From NCBI GenBank assembly GCA_017621515.1, contig JAGASY010000076.1:1-64000 (forward strand): a stretch of DNA of 64,000 nucleotides, in the 5' to 3' direction. The notes under the pieces were generated by a model. It saw only the letters and a list, made by a program, of their open reading frames with translations. It was not told the DNA's origin and made no database searches. The position numbers and the translations under genes were made by a program. Shown here one piece after another: positions 28,833-37,975 of this stretch (the stretch's first letter is position 1; every line of letters starts with the position of its first letter). This DNA is from Bacteroidaceae bacterium. GTDB lineage: Bacteria; Bacteroidota; Bacteroidia; Bacteroidales; Bacteroidaceae.

Positions 28833-30514
28833 TTTTTTGCGACTTTGACTTTTATCTTAAAATTCTTTTCTTCTCCATCTTTTTTTGCTGAGACTGTTAT
28901 GGAGAACTCTTCCGGAAGAGTATTCTTCTTGTCATTGAAAGAAAAATGTATGTTTTTTCCATTGTTCTGAACAGTATAATACTCTTCTTTAGAAGCATCT
29001 TTCAAATCATATCCATTCAGATATATTATTTTTTTAGTGTTTGTACCCTCTTTGTTGGATATGATGAGAAATTCTGGTGCTTTTTCGTCATATTTCGCCT
29101 GTATCGTATATTCGTCAGGAATGCTGTTGTGCTTTTCCCCTTCTTCTTTAGATTCTTCTTTCATCGTGTCTTTGGCATTATCTTCTTTTGTCGCTGTTTT
29201 AGAACCTTCCTTTTTGCTTTTATTGTCAAAATGGTTGAGAAGAACTTCTGCAAAATCTTCTTCTGCTTTTATAGGTGTCGCCAGAGCAAAACGATATATT
29301 TGAGTTGAATCTTCGAGCGTAAAGCGCAACGAATCGTCTTTATAGCCTTCTTCTATTTCCAAAATGACCTCTTTGTGTGGAGCACTTCCTACAAGCAATT
29401 GGGTTACACCATTGCTGTTTATCACTTTAATGCTGTTTACAGATAAATTGCATTCTTTGCTTTCGAGTTCATTCGGCTCTGCTCCTTCTTGTTCAAAAAA
29501 CTGAATCTTTGTGGGGAAAGTTTGATTTAATGGATCATTTGTAATTCTTATCCTGCTTTTTCCAGGGATGATGTTCAGCTTTGTGCCTTCCCCCAATACA
29601 AAATACTCTGTGTTTTTGCGTGGAGGTTCGCTTTCTTTCTCTTCTTGTTTAGGTATGAAGAAGAGAACAGCAATAATAGCAAGGAACGCTATTGAAGAAC
29701 CGATAATTGCAGCTGTTCTGATAATTTTGCTTTTACTTTTGACAGCTTCGGGAACAGCAGAAAATTCTACAAGTTGTACTGTAATATTGTCAAGGCCTCC
29801 GTTGCGTTTGGCTTTTTCCACGAGCTCTTCTACGCGCTGATGGAATGACAACTCTTTCTGTTTGCTTACAGTCTTTTCTATTTCCGCATCACTAACCATT
29901 CCGCTGAGACCATCGGAACACAACAGGAAACAGTCTCCTGCTTCCGGTAATATGGCTTCCTCACGTACAGTTGCCGGTTTCATGTCCGGCAGACCGAGTG
30001 CATTGGTTATTTCGTTTTTGCGAGGATGGTGTTCTGCTTCTTCTTTTGTGATGGCACCGCTGTCTACAAGTGTCTGTACAAATGACTCGTCCTTGGTTAT
30101 CTGTTTTATTGTTTTTTTTCTTATCAAATATATTCGACTGTCGCCTACAGATCCGATGTAAACCTTCCCGTCTCTTACAATGAGCATGACACAGGTTGAA
30201 CCCATACCCCTCAGTTCTGGATGAATATTAGTGTGGTTGAGAATTGCTGTGTTGGCAACATTTATTGCTTCACGAATGGCGACTCTCGGATCGCTAAAAT
30301 TGTTTGTCGTCAGGAATTGTTTGATGCTGTCTATTGCCAAATGTGAGGCAACAGCACCGCCCACATGTCCTCCCATACCGTCACATACAACAGACACTAA
30401 ACCGTTGTCGCATTCAAAATGCCCGCAGTAGTCTTCATTGGCTTTGCGCTTGCAGCCGATATCTGATAATTCTACTATGTTACAGTATGCAGATATATTG
30501 TTCGTTTTGTTCAT
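28829..30514 (-). CDS. Membrane-anchored PP2C phosphatase with extracytoplasmic tail
   Basis: 561 residues. The PP2C domain (about 10-255) has SDIGCKRKANED, CDGMGGHVGGAVAS, GDSRIYLIRKK, CSDGLSGMV and GGLDNITVQL. One hydrophobic helix follows at about 268-288 (A-A-I-I-G-S-S-I-A-F-L-A-I-I-A-V-L-F-F). The remaining 270 residues are highly charged and Lys/Glu-rich, with beta-like stretches, and should lie outside the inner membrane. That layout matches PrpC/PstP-type phosphatases with an added ectodomain. It would reverse the action of the two kinases encoded next to it. The ectodomain family is not recognised. Confidence 0.92.
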   Translation of the reverse strand: MNKTNNISAYCNIVELSDIGCKRKANEDYCGHFECDNGLVSVVCDGMGGHVGGAVASHLAIDSIKQFLTTNNFSDPRVAIREAINVANTAILNHTNIHPELRGMGSTCVMLIVRDGKVYIGSVGDSRIYLIRKKTIKQITKDESFVQTLVDSGAITKEEAEHHPRKNEITNALGLPDMKPATVREEAILPEAGDCFLLCSDGLSGMVSDAEIEKTVSKQKELSFHQRVEELVEKAKRNGGLDNITVQLVEFSAVPEAVKSKSKIIRTAAIIGSSIAFLAIIAVLFFIPKQEEKESEPPRKNTEYFVLGEGTKLNIIPGKSRIRITNDPLNQTFPTKIQFFEQEGAEPNELESKECNLSVNSIKVINSNGVTQLLVGSAPHKEVILEIEEGYKDDSLRFTLEDSTQIYRFALATPIKAEEDFAEVLLNHFDNKSKKEGSKTATKEDNAKDTMKEESKEEGEKHNSIPDEYTIQAKYDEKAPEFLIISNKEGTNTKKIIYLNGYDLKDASKEEYYTVQNNGKNIHFSFNDKKNTLPEEFSITVSAKKDGEEKNFKIKVKVAKK

Positions 30515-30531
30515 GTCTGATTATTTTGCTG

Positions 30532-31098
30532 TTAAAACTGTGGTATAGCGAGGAAGATGAGTTTGGTGGAACCTATAACTATGACGTCGTTTGATTGAAG
30601 CTCATAGTCGCGTCCGACAAATTTCCCATTTATGTAAGTCCCGTTTGAAGATTTTTGGTCTTCAGCCCAGTATATTCCTTCAGCTTCACGATATAATATG
30701 AGCAGATGAGTTGACGACATGTTGCTGTCTTTGACGAAAGGTATATCAGATGTCGTTGCCCTGCCGATGATGTTTCTTCCTTCATATATTTTATAAACCT
30801 CACCCATCGGATTTTCATCGTATGATATAAGAACTCCGACGAGTTTGCGGTTGGATTGAGCCCCAACGGAAGTTTCTCCGGTTGGATTTACGTGACGTAT
30901 GACGGTTCCGCCTCCTGCGATATCGTTGTGGTCATTGATTGGTATAGTCTTTTTTGTTGGATCGTCAACTGGTGGCCATCCATCTGGTCCCGGGTTTACT
31001 GTGGTGCTGTTTGTTTTGTTTGATGGGCAGAATGGGCATTCATCACCGTAGATGCTTGAGTCATATTGGTGTCCGTTTGGACATTTCTTTGTAGCCAT
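30532..31098 (-). CDS. Zinc-knuckle plus FHA-domain protein
   Basis: 188 residues. The N-terminus has a C-P-N-G-H-Q-Y and C-P-F-C pair (residues 5-24) that could bind zinc. A linker rich in Pro and Thr holds V-D-D-P-T-K-K-T-I-P and G-G-G-T-V-I-R-H, where threonines may be phosphorylated. The FHA domain at about 95-185 has I-I-G-R-A-T, M-S-S-T-H-L-L-I and K-S-S-N-G-T-Y-I-N-G-K. The design resembles the zinc-ribbon/FHA protein at 9025 in the first operon. It is cytoplasmic, with no membrane segment. It lies 17 nt before the PP2C gene and 23 nt after the protease gene. Confidence 0.87.
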   Translation of the reverse strand: MATKKCPNGHQYDSSIYGDECPFCPSNKTNSTTVNPGPDGWPPVDDPTKKTIPINDHNDIAGGGTVIRHVNPTGETSVGAQSNRKLVGVLISYDENPMGEVYKIYEGRNIIGRATTSDIPFVKDSNMSSTHLLILYREAEGIYWAEDQKSSNGTYINGKFVGRDYELQSNDVIVIGSTKLIFLAIPQF

Positions 31099-31121
31099 AG
31101 TCTTTTGTTTTATTGAAGTTA

Positions 31122-32645
31122 TTAATTGTTGAGTTCTTTGATGTATTTGGCTTTGATAGCCATATTGAATCCCTGTGCTCCCGTGACTCCTGTCATTCCT
31201 GCATGATGGATTCCTATTAGTTTGCCTTTTACGTTGAAAATCGGTGAGCCGCTCGCTCCTCCCGCAGAGGATGCGTTATGTCCGAATTCATATTCGCCTC
31301 TGTCTTGGGTGATAGTTCCTGATTGTATTTGGTTTTGCAATCCTTTGTCCGTATTTCCTATTGTGACTCCGTAAGGGAAACCAATAGAATAAACTTTCTT
31401 GCCTTGCGTCAGTTCTTCCTCGTTGTCTGCCGCTGTGTTAATATCTATAATCGTATTTACACCTTGTGGCAGTCTGAAGTTTTCTGTCTGCGCAATAGCC
31501 ACATCCTTGTTAGTGTCACTATGTCCTTTTGCTTCTCTGCATGGTATAAAATTTGTGTTGCTGAATGGAAGACCGTTAGGAATTATTCCCATTGTCACAA
31601 TTTCACCTACAACTTTCACTTGCGGTATGTAGGTGTCGTATAATGGGTTTTCCTGCAAGGCGCGCACTTTCAGTACTGTACGTATGACTTGGGCTATGTG
31701 CTCAGAGTCCTTGGAGAAAAGCCATGGACGGCATACATGCAGATTGGTCGCCATTTTCCCATCTTCAGAAATAAAAAAAGCTGTTCCAGTAGATTGAGCC
31801 GTACCTTCAATCACTTTTTCTTGTTTTTCATCCCATATAAGATGTGTGTTCTCGTCCAAGCCTAATAGCTTGTGTATATTTTCACCTTCCCCTTGGCTGT
31901 CGAGTTTCACCACATAGCCATAGTCCACGTATATCAGGCAGACTGCATCACTGTATTTCTTGTATATATCTTCTTCCGTCCAATCCCTGTGATTTTTATA
32001 CCATTCTATACCGGCAAGTGCTATTAGAATACATGCAACAGCGGCAATGGATGCAAAAATCCAAGTCCGGTTCTTTTTCTCTGAAGGTTTGACCGGAGGA
32101 AATATATTCTCCCAGTCTAAAATGTGATTGCGTGTGATGCTTACTTTGTCTCCTTTTTGAAGTGTCCGTTTTATGATTCTTTCTCCATTGACAAATGTGC
32201 CGTTGGTGGAATTGCTGTCGGCAATGACAATCTCGCCGGTTGACAGCTTATACAATATGGCATGTTTACTTGAAACGTCACTTGAAGCAATTACGATGTG
32301 ATTGTCGGGGTTGCGTCCGATTGTCTTGAATGCAGACACATTTTGAGGTACTGCCGGATTTTCCTGTTTGATAGAGGAGGAAACCCTTGTTTTTTGTGGG
32401 GCACTGAGTATGCTTTGTATACTGATTACTTTGTTGCCCAGCATGAGTGTGTCTGTGGGCTTTAGTTCTGTGTCCGAGGTGATGCGTTTGTTGTTTACGA
32501 ACGTTCCGTTCAGAGAGTTTAAATCACGAATGATGATTGACTGATTGTCCAAGATTGTTATGATGGCATGTTGCCCAGAAATGGTTTGGTCATCTATAAC
32601 ATAATCGTTAATATCTTTCTTCCTCCCAATTTTTATTGTTCTCAT
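31122..32645 (-). CDS. Double-FHA transmembrane trypsin-like serine protease
   Basis: 507 residues. FHA-1 (about 1-78): I-K-I-G-R-K-K, I-S-G-Q-H-A-I-I, S-L-N-G-T-F-V-N. FHA-2 (about 105-178): I-G-R-N-P-D-N-H, S-S-K-H-A-I-L, S-T-N-G-T-F-V-N. A transmembrane helix lies at about 194-213. The C-terminal part is a trypsin-like domain with G-T-A-F-F-I-S, histidine 303 in T-N-L-H-V, aspartate 381 in N-K-D-V-A-I-A and serine 465 in G-G-A-S-G-S-P-I-F, so the catalytic triad looks intact. Cytoplasmic phosphothreonine readers are therefore linked to a probable periplasmic protease. It is the first gene of the seven-gene operon. Confidence 0.9.
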   Translation of the reverse strand: MRTIKIGRKKDINDYVIDDQTISGQHAIITILDNQSIIIRDLNSLNGTFVNNKRITSDTELKPTDTLMLGNKVISIQSILSAPQKTRVSSSIKQENPAVPQNVSAFKTIGRNPDNHIVIASSDVSSKHAILYKLSTGEIVIADSNSTNGTFVNGERIIKRTLQKGDKVSITRNHILDWENIFPPVKPSEKKNRTWIFASIAAVACILIALAGIEWYKNHRDWTEEDIYKKYSDAVCLIYVDYGYVVKLDSQGEGENIHKLLGLDENTHLIWDEKQEKVIEGTAQSTGTAFFISEDGKMATNLHVCRPWLFSKDSEHIAQVIRTVLKVRALQENPLYDTYIPQVKVVGEIVTMGIIPNGLPFSNTNFIPCREAKGHSDTNKDVAIAQTENFRLPQGVNTIIDINTAADNEEELTQGKKVYSIGFPYGVTIGNTDKGLQNQIQSGTITQDRGEYEFGHNASSAGGASGSPIFNVKGKLIGIHHAGMTGVTGAQGFNMAIKAKYIKELNN

Positions 32646-32676
32646 AAGCCTGTCTGTGTTAGAATTGGTTATGAGA

Positions 32677-32684
32677 CAAATTTA
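32677..32684 (-). promoter_or_regulatory. Putative -7 box for the second signalling operon
   Basis: On the minus strand TAAATTTG fits TAnnTTTG, about 32 bp before the protease start. No clear TTG at the -33 spacing. Confidence 0.35.
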
Positions 32685-32775
32685 ATGATTTGTAAAGGAA
32701 ATGAAATGACCGAGAAAAAACTATTCGTGAGTTTTGCGGATTTGTGCGTGGAGTGATAAAATACTTGCGTGAACT

Positions 32776-33156
32776 TTATGAAGAGCTGTTCTCTGATATC
32801 TGATTATCGCATAATAGAGTGAAGCGATTGGTGATGTCTTTTATTACGGCTTTCGACACTTTGAGGGTGTAGTTGTTGTCTTTATTGTCCGACAGCACAA
32901 CGATTTGTTTGGCATTGTTTATTCTGGCCAGACATTTTGTGTTTATGATGTGGCTTCTTCCGAGCCTTATGATAAATGAAGATACATCCGGATATTTTGT
33001 CATTGCGGTTTCTATCTTGGACAAGCCAAAAGGAATCATGAATTTGTAGCCCGACACATAATATATATAAGTGTAATGGTCGTCTGCTTGCATAAACATC
33101 ACCTTTTCAAGGTTGATGACATAGAGTTCATCGCGAGTATTTAAGTATAGATTCAT
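32776..33156 (-). CDS. LytTR-type DNA-binding protein
   Basis: 126 residues made almost only of a LytTR domain: E-K-V-M-F-M-Q-A-D-D-H-Y-T-Y-I-Y (the usual 'I..ie..g.y..i'), then S-F-I-R-L-G-R-S-H-I-I-N motif-like text, and a C-terminal strand region. LytTR proteins bind DNA as transcription regulators. There is no receiver domain, so it is not a classic response regulator. It is on the same strand as the kinase operon and ends 130 bp before... upstream of it in transcription order, so it may control that operon; this is inference. Phosphorylation by a neighbouring kinase is possible but unseen. Confidence 0.82.
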   Translation of the reverse strand: MNLYLNTRDELYVINLEKVMFMQADDHYTYIYYVSGYKFMIPFGLSKIETAMTKYPDVSSFIIRLGRSHIINTKCLARINNAKQIVVLSDNKDNNYTLKVSKAVIKDITNRFTLLCDNQISENSSS

Positions 33157-33921
33157 GTTCAGTATGCTGGCTAACTGTCTGCTACCCCTTTTTTATTCAG
33201 CTTTCTACTATTCGCGTTCCCCTAATGAACAGTATGGTCTGATGAAGATTATTGATATATGAAAAAGCGCGGGAACTGTACCTGTCACTCGTCCTACATA
33301 TCGAGGCTCTCGCATTGCCCACCACTGCTGAACGAGCAACGCAGAAGCCCACGCCGATATGTACACATAATCTTCTGCTGGAGGCAGCTTGTCAAAAAGG
33401 CAAGCCGTATATACCAAGCATGAGAGATATGTATTGACACACCTCGCAGACATCTACAGTTGCTTTGTTGAGGCAGTGGTTCGGAATTTGCGAGATTTCG
33501 ATATGCCAGAAACAAAGGTCGTGTAAACGCCTTTCTTTTTATGTATCCCACCCACATCCCCCTTTTAGGGTTGTCGGCATGGGCTTGTCCCTCATTGCCT
33601 TACAAATGCAGCTTTTAGTTATACCGCGTTCTGTCTCAATGGGGAATATCCTTTTTACAGAAGGATTCTGTCAGCAAAAATACGTATTTTTATTGTCTCA
33701 TGGAAAAAACTATACATTTTTTTGAATAGAAGTTTCTGAATTGAAGGATTGTCAGGAGATGGATGAAAAGAAAAATCCGCTTTTGTCGTTGGTGATGAAA
33801 GATATTCGGCATACCAATTCATCATAGATGACAAAAGCGGATTCTTTTTTATATAAAATGAAATATGTTAAGTGTAAACTTGCAATATAATAATTGGATT
33901 TACACTTTTGCTTCTTTTCAA
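33157..33921. other. Gene-poor 765-bp region, possibly with coding relics
   Basis: Positions 33250-33530 have a base composition like coding DNA and two short overlapping frames: one ending M-R-D-M-Y-stop, the other T-H-L-A-D-I-Y-S-C-F then a stop near 33524. Neither matches a family I know. The rest is AT-rich. The terminator of the xyl operon lies at its right end. Confidence 0.4.
33769..33848 (-). terminator. Terminator of the xylose operon
   Basis: AATCCGCTTTTGTC (from about 33775) pairs with GACAAAAGCGGATT (to about 33843); an inner stem TGATGAA/TTCATCA closes the loop. T-runs lie on both sides, so it could act in both directions. Confidence 0.75.
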
Positions 33922-35235
33922 TCAGGCATACATGGCAACGATAGCCTCATAAAGCTCCTGTTTGCCTGAAGTAACTTTTGGCTCACCAACTTGCTTGCCG
34001 TATTCGTAAGCCTCTTCCAGAGTCATCTTGCCTTCTTCGAACTTTTTGCCGAGACCGCTGTCGAAAGAGGCGTAGCGGTCTGCAAGCATCTGCTTGTAAG
34101 GAGACTCTTCAAGCAGTTTGGCTGCTGATTCAAGTGCGCGAGCCATTGCATCCATTCCTGCGATATGTGCGATGAATATATCTTCAAGGTCTGTAGAGTT
34201 TCTGCGAGTCTTGGCATCGAAGTTTGTACCGCCTGTTCCGAGACCACCGTTTCTTATAATCTGCATCCATGCCTGTACCAATTCGTACTGGTCGATAGGG
34301 AACTGGTCTGTATCCCATCCGTTCTGATAGTCGCCACGATTTGCGTCGATAGAGCCAAGCATTTGATTGTCAACAGCTACTGCGAGTTCGTGTTCAAATG
34401 TATGTCCGGCAAGAGTAGCATGGTTCACTTCAATGTTCACCTTGAAGTCCTTGTCCAGATTGTGCGCCTTCAAGAAACCGATGACAGTCTCTGTATCCAC
34501 ATCATACTGATGCTTGCTTGGCTCCATTGGTTTAGGCTCAATGAGGAAAGTGCCCTTGAAACCTTTTGAACGTGCATAATCGCGTGCCATTGTGAGCATA
34601 GTCGCCATGTGCTCCTTTTCGCGCTTCTGGTCTGTGTTGAGAAGGCTCATGTAGCCTTCGCGTCCTCCCCAGAACACATAGTTTTCTGCGCCAAGCTCGA
34701 TGCCAGCATCTATGGCATTCTTGATTTGAACGATAGCACGTGCCACCACGTCAAAGTCCGGATTGGTGCTTGCACCGTTCATGTAGCGTGCATGACCGAA
34801 CACATTGGCTGTTGACCACAGCAACTTGATGCCTGTCTGCTGCATTTTCTCTTTCAGATAGGCTGTGATGGCTTTGAGGTTTGCCTCATATTCCTCTACG
34901 GAGTTGCCTTCGCTTACGAGGTCAACATCGTGGAAGCAGAAATAAGGAAAACCGAGTTTTTCCATAATCTCAAAGCCGGCATCAGCTTTCTGCTTGGCAA
35001 TTTCTACTGCGTCTGTACCTTCGTTCCATGGGAATTTCTTAGTTCCGCCGCCAAACTGGTCGCCGCCTTCTGCGCACAATGTGTGCCACCATGCCATAGC
35101 GAAGCGAAGCCATTCCTTCATAGGCTTACCCATGATTATTTTCTCTGCGTCATAATAATGGAAGGCCATAGGATTTTTCGACTCTTTGCCTTCAAAACGG
35201 ATTTTCTTTATCTCCGGAAAAAATTCTTTAGACAT
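33922..35235 (-). CDS. xylA: Xylose isomerase
   Basis: 437 residues, the length of class II xylose isomerases. It converts D-xylose to D-xylulose in the cytoplasm and needs two divalent metal ions. Motifs: V-F-W-G-G-R-E-G-Y near 188, I-E-P-K-P near 235 (metal glutamate), [12 protein letters not shown] near 271 and S-I-D-A-N-R-G-D near 298, plus W-D-T-D-Q-F-P further on. The start has [10 protein letters not shown], as in Bacteroidota enzymes. It is the last gene of the Nudix regulator-xylB-xylA operon, 81 bp after xylB, followed by a strong hairpin. No xylose transporter gene follows. Confidence 0.98.
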   Translation of the reverse strand: MSKEFFPEIKKIRFEGKESKNPMAFHYYDAEKIIMGKPMKEWLRFAMAWWHTLCAEGGDQFGGGTKKFPWNEGTDAVEIAKQKADAGFEIMEKLGFPYFCFHDVDLVSEGNSVEEYEANLKAITAYLKEKMQQTGIKLLWSTANVFGHARYMNGASTNPDFDVVARAIVQIKNAIDAGIELGAENYVFWGGREGYMSLLNTDQKREKEHMATMLTMARDYARSKGFKGTFLIEPKPMEPSKHQYDVDTETVIGFLKAHNLDKDFKVNIEVNHATLAGHTFEHELAVAVDNQMLGSIDANRGDYQNGWDTDQFPIDQYELVQAWMQIIRNGGLGTGGTNFDAKTRRNSTDLEDIFIAHIAGMDAMARALESAAKLLEESPYKQMLADRYASFDSGLGKKFEEGKMTLEEAYEYGKQVGEPKVTSGKQELYEAIVAMYA

Positions 35236-35316
35236 AACTGTTCTTTTTTGTGATTCTATAATATTGTTTTCTCTCGCTCTTTTGTGGGATGGAAGTGGTG
35301 TCGATAGCCTCTGACA

Positions 35317-36810
35317 CTACTGATTGATGTGTTTTGCCAGTCTCTCGCTCCATAGTCCGTATGCGTCGATATAAGCCTGACGGTTCTTTGTGTCCGGTTC
35401 GGTGGTGAGTATATGTTCCAGAGTGGCGAATGCCTCGTTGTTGTCCTTGTAGATGCCCGCACCGATTCCCGCGCCTTTGGCTGCTCCGGCGGCACCGTCA
35501 GTGTCGTAGAGGTTGATTGTTGCGCCTGTGATTCCGGCAAGAGTCTCGCGGAACATCGGGTTGAGGAACATATTGGCATGTCCGGCATGTATGTCCGTGA
35601 TGCTCATGCCCATTCCCTCCATGATTTCTATACCTTGTTTAAATGAGAACACAATGCCTTCTTGTGCAGCGCGAAGAAGATGTGCTTTGGTGTGTACATT
35701 GAAGTTCAGACCCTCGATTGAACATCCCGTTTCTTTGTTTTGCAGAATCCGTTCAGCTCCGTTACCGAAAGGAATGATGCTCAGTCCGTTGCTTCCGATG
35801 CCTACTGTGTCGGCGAGTTGGTTCATATCCTTATATGAACATCCCTCGGGAGCGACTGTGCGCTTCATCCATGCGTTGAGGATGCCGGTTCCGTTGATGC
35901 AGAGCAGTACTCCGAGACGAGTTTGCGACTCTGTGTTGTTGACATGCGCAAAGGTGTTCACTCGACTCAATTTGTCGTAGTTCACTTCGCCGAGCACTCC
36001 ATACACGACTCCCGATGTACCTCCGGTGGCTGCAATTTCTCCCGGATTCATCACATTGAGCGACAGTGCGTTGTTTGGCTGGTCGCCGGCACGGTATGAT
36101 ATGGCTGTGCCTTCTTTCAGTCCGAGTTCCTCTGCTACAGAACGGCAGACTGCTGACTGTAAACCGAATGTAGGGGCGATGTCGGCAATCAGTGACGAAT
36201 CGAATCCGTAATATTCAAGTATATCTTTGCTCACCTCACCGTTTCTGAAATCCCAGAACATGCCTTCCGAAAGTCCGGAGACAGTTGTGTTCATCGTTCC
36301 TCCGCTGAGTCTCATGGCGATATAGTCGCCCGGAAGCATGATTTTGTATATCTTGGAATAGATTTCCGGCTCGTTGTCCTTCACCCATGCCAGCTTGGCG
36401 GCCGTGAAGTTGCCCGGCGAATTGAGCAGATGGCTCAAACACTTCTCGTGTCCGATGGCATCGAAGGCTGCATTGCCGTAGGAAACGGCGCGCCCGTCGC
36501 ACCAGATAATGCTTGGACGAAGAGGCTTTCCCGCCTTATCCACACACACCAGTCCGTGCATCTGATAGCTGATGCCTATCGCCTTGATGTCTTCTCCTTT
36601 CACGCGGGCCTCGGTCATGACCTTCTGTGTGGCTGCTTTCAGATTCTCCCACCACATTTCCGGTTCTTGTTCTGCCCATCCGGCTTTCACTGCAATAATT
36701 TCCGCTTCTTTTTCCGGATAGAAGGCAGAAGCTTTACACTTCCCTGTCTCGGCATCCACAAGTGATGCTTTTACAGACGATGTGCCTATGTCGTAGCCTA
36801 ATAGATACAT
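35317..36810 (-). CDS. xylB: Xylulokinase
   Basis: 497 residues, a FGGY-family sugar kinase that phosphorylates D-xylulose to xylulose 5-phosphate with ATP. The N-terminus has the phosphate-binding D-I-G-T-S-S-V-K-A. It also has A-E-Q-E-P-E-M-W-W near 47, Y-Q-M-H-G-L-V near 86 and A-T-G-G-T-S-G-V-V-Y-G near 261, with a C-terminal A-G-A-A-K-G-A-G-I-G-A-G that fits the second ATPase domain. Its place between the Nudix regulator and xylA makes xylulose the likely substrate rather than another FGGY substrate. Confidence 0.96.
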   Translation of the reverse strand: MYLLGYDIGTSSVKASLVDAETGKCKASAFYPEKEAEIIAVKAGWAEQEPEMWWENLKAATQKVMTEARVKGEDIKAIGISYQMHGLVCVDKAGKPLRPSIIWCDGRAVSYGNAAFDAIGHEKCLSHLLNSPGNFTAAKLAWVKDNEPEIYSKIYKIMLPGDYIAMRLSGGTMNTTVSGLSEGMFWDFRNGEVSKDILEYYGFDSSLIADIAPTFGLQSAVCRSVAEELGLKEGTAISYRAGDQPNNALSLNVMNPGEIAATGGTSGVVYGVLGEVNYDKLSRVNTFAHVNNTESQTRLGVLLCINGTGILNAWMKRTVAPEGCSYKDMNQLADTVGIGSNGLSIIPFGNGAERILQNKETGCSIEGLNFNVHTKAHLLRAAQEGIVFSFKQGIEIMEGMGMSITDIHAGHANMFLNPMFRETLAGITGATINLYDTDGAAGAAKGAGIGAGIYKDNNEAFATLEHILTTEPDTKNRQAYIDAYGLWSERLAKHINQ

Positions 36811-36865
36811 GTTTCTTGTTGTTTTTTATCTTGTTCCTTTTTTTAGTTTCTCTTTGTGATGCTTC

Positions 36866-37582
36866 TCATGCAAGCTTCTTGTCGAATCGGAAGTAGCGTG
36901 CCGCACGATGGCTGACACCTTTTTCCTTTTCGTCAAGCGGAATGACGTATGGCATCGACTGTATTTTCTTGTGGAAGTTGCGCAGATCTATTTTTTTACC
37001 AATCACCTCTGTATATACGGAATAGAGCTGTGCAGCTGTGAACTTCCGTGGCAGCAAATCGAAAATCTTCGATGGAGTGATGGTCGCAATGTCTCTTATG
37101 GAGAGTATGGCTTCCTTTACAATGTCGTTATGGTCGAAAGCGAGTTGAGGAAGTTCATTGACCGGAATCCAACATGCTTCGTAGTTGTTGTCCAACATCT
37201 TATACTTCCTTTCGATGCGCAACAGCGACAGGTAGGCGATGGTTACAATGCGTTCAAGATGATGCTCAAGATGGTGGAAACGCTCCAGCCATATTTTGTC
37301 GTTGGGGTTGGACAGACGTTTGGCGCCGCCGAAGGCGCGGAACTGTACCATCTTCACTTGGGATAGTCCTGTAAGTTGTTTGAGCACTCTCTGTGCCGCA
37401 TCGTCAAGGTCTTCGTCCATATATATCAGGCTTCCCGGAAGCTTGTAGTGGTCGGTGCTGTGTATGCCGCCGCTCTCACATTGGCGGACAAGCAGTACGT
37501 TGAGTTGTTTCCCATCGAATCCTAACAGAACACAGTCAACAGAAACGTATGGATTGACTGGCGATGTGTTTTCTCCGCTCAT
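36866..37582 (-). CDS. Nudix-domain transcription regulator of xylose genes (NrtR/XylR type)
   Basis: 238 residues. The N-terminal Nudix fold has S-V-D-C-V-L-L-G-F and the box Y-K-L-P-G-S-L-I-Y-M-D-E-D-L-D-D-A, but the REUxEE core reads Q-R-V-L-K-Q-L-T, so hydrolysis is probably lost and the domain senses a ligand. The C-terminal part has a winged-helix signature with F-T-A-A-Q-L-Y-S-V-Y-T-E-V-I and N-F-H-K-K-I, as in NrtR-type regulators. First gene of the xyl operon, so it probably regulates its own transcription in response to xylose or a xylose phosphate. The effector is inferred. Confidence 0.88.
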   Translation of the reverse strand: MSGENTSPVNPYVSVDCVLLGFDGKQLNVLLVRQCESGGIHSTDHYKLPGSLIYMDEDLDDAAQRVLKQLTGLSQVKMVQFRAFGGAKRLSNPNDKIWLERFHHLEHHLERIVTIAYLSLLRIERKYKMLDNNYEACWIPVNELPQLAFDHNDIVKEAILSIRDIATITPSKIFDLLPRKFTAAQLYSVYTEVIGKKIDLRNFHKKIQSMPYVIPLDEKEKGVSHRAARYFRFDKKLA

Positions 37583-37646
37583 ATTGATGCTATATTATTG
37601 TGTGCTTATCGTGCACCTTTTTTGGTTTATATTGATTTGAATGCTG

Positions 37647-37676
37647 CAAATGTAACTAGTTTTTCTTTATCTCCAA
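37647..37676 (-). promoter_or_regulatory. Promoter of the xyl operon
   Basis: On the minus strand TTG (37676-37674) and TACATTTG (37654-37647) are 19 bp apart, matching the Bacteroidota consensus. The regulator start is 65 bp downstream. Confidence 0.65.
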
Positions 37677-37731
37677 AAATAAAATGTACTTTTTAAATGA
37701 TTTTATCATATTATTTTTCAAAAAGTTATAA

Positions 37732-37748
37732 ATCATATAATATATGAT
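37732..37748. promoter_or_regulatory. Palindromic candidate operator upstream of the xyl operon
   Basis: ATCATATA-A-TATATGAT is a perfect 8+1+8 palindrome 56 bp upstream of the -33 element. It could bind the Nudix regulator or may be chance in AT-rich DNA. Confidence 0.35.
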
Positions 37749-37975
37749 ATTGTGTTACGACTTTTCTTGTGTATTATGATATGTAATTCCCGCCAAATAG
37801 TCTGTTGATACAAGCCACTATCTTAAATAGATGTGTACTTGGCTGATTCCTATTTTTATGTGAGCGTATTTCGAGGAAGGTACACGCAAAATATACATCT
37901 AACTATTGGTGGAAAAGTGGAAATAGTGGCACATCTGTACATTTGCCTCAGTCGATATTTGCAGCCCATAACAAA

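Noticed and set aside
22671..32645. Type VI secretion threonine-phosphorylation pathway
   Set aside because: Kinase, FHA and PP2C match, but no Tss gene is found nearby.
37732..37748. Confident XylR operator
   Set aside because: The palindrome is perfect but made only of A/T-rich bases, so chance cannot be excluded; kept only as a low-confidence site.
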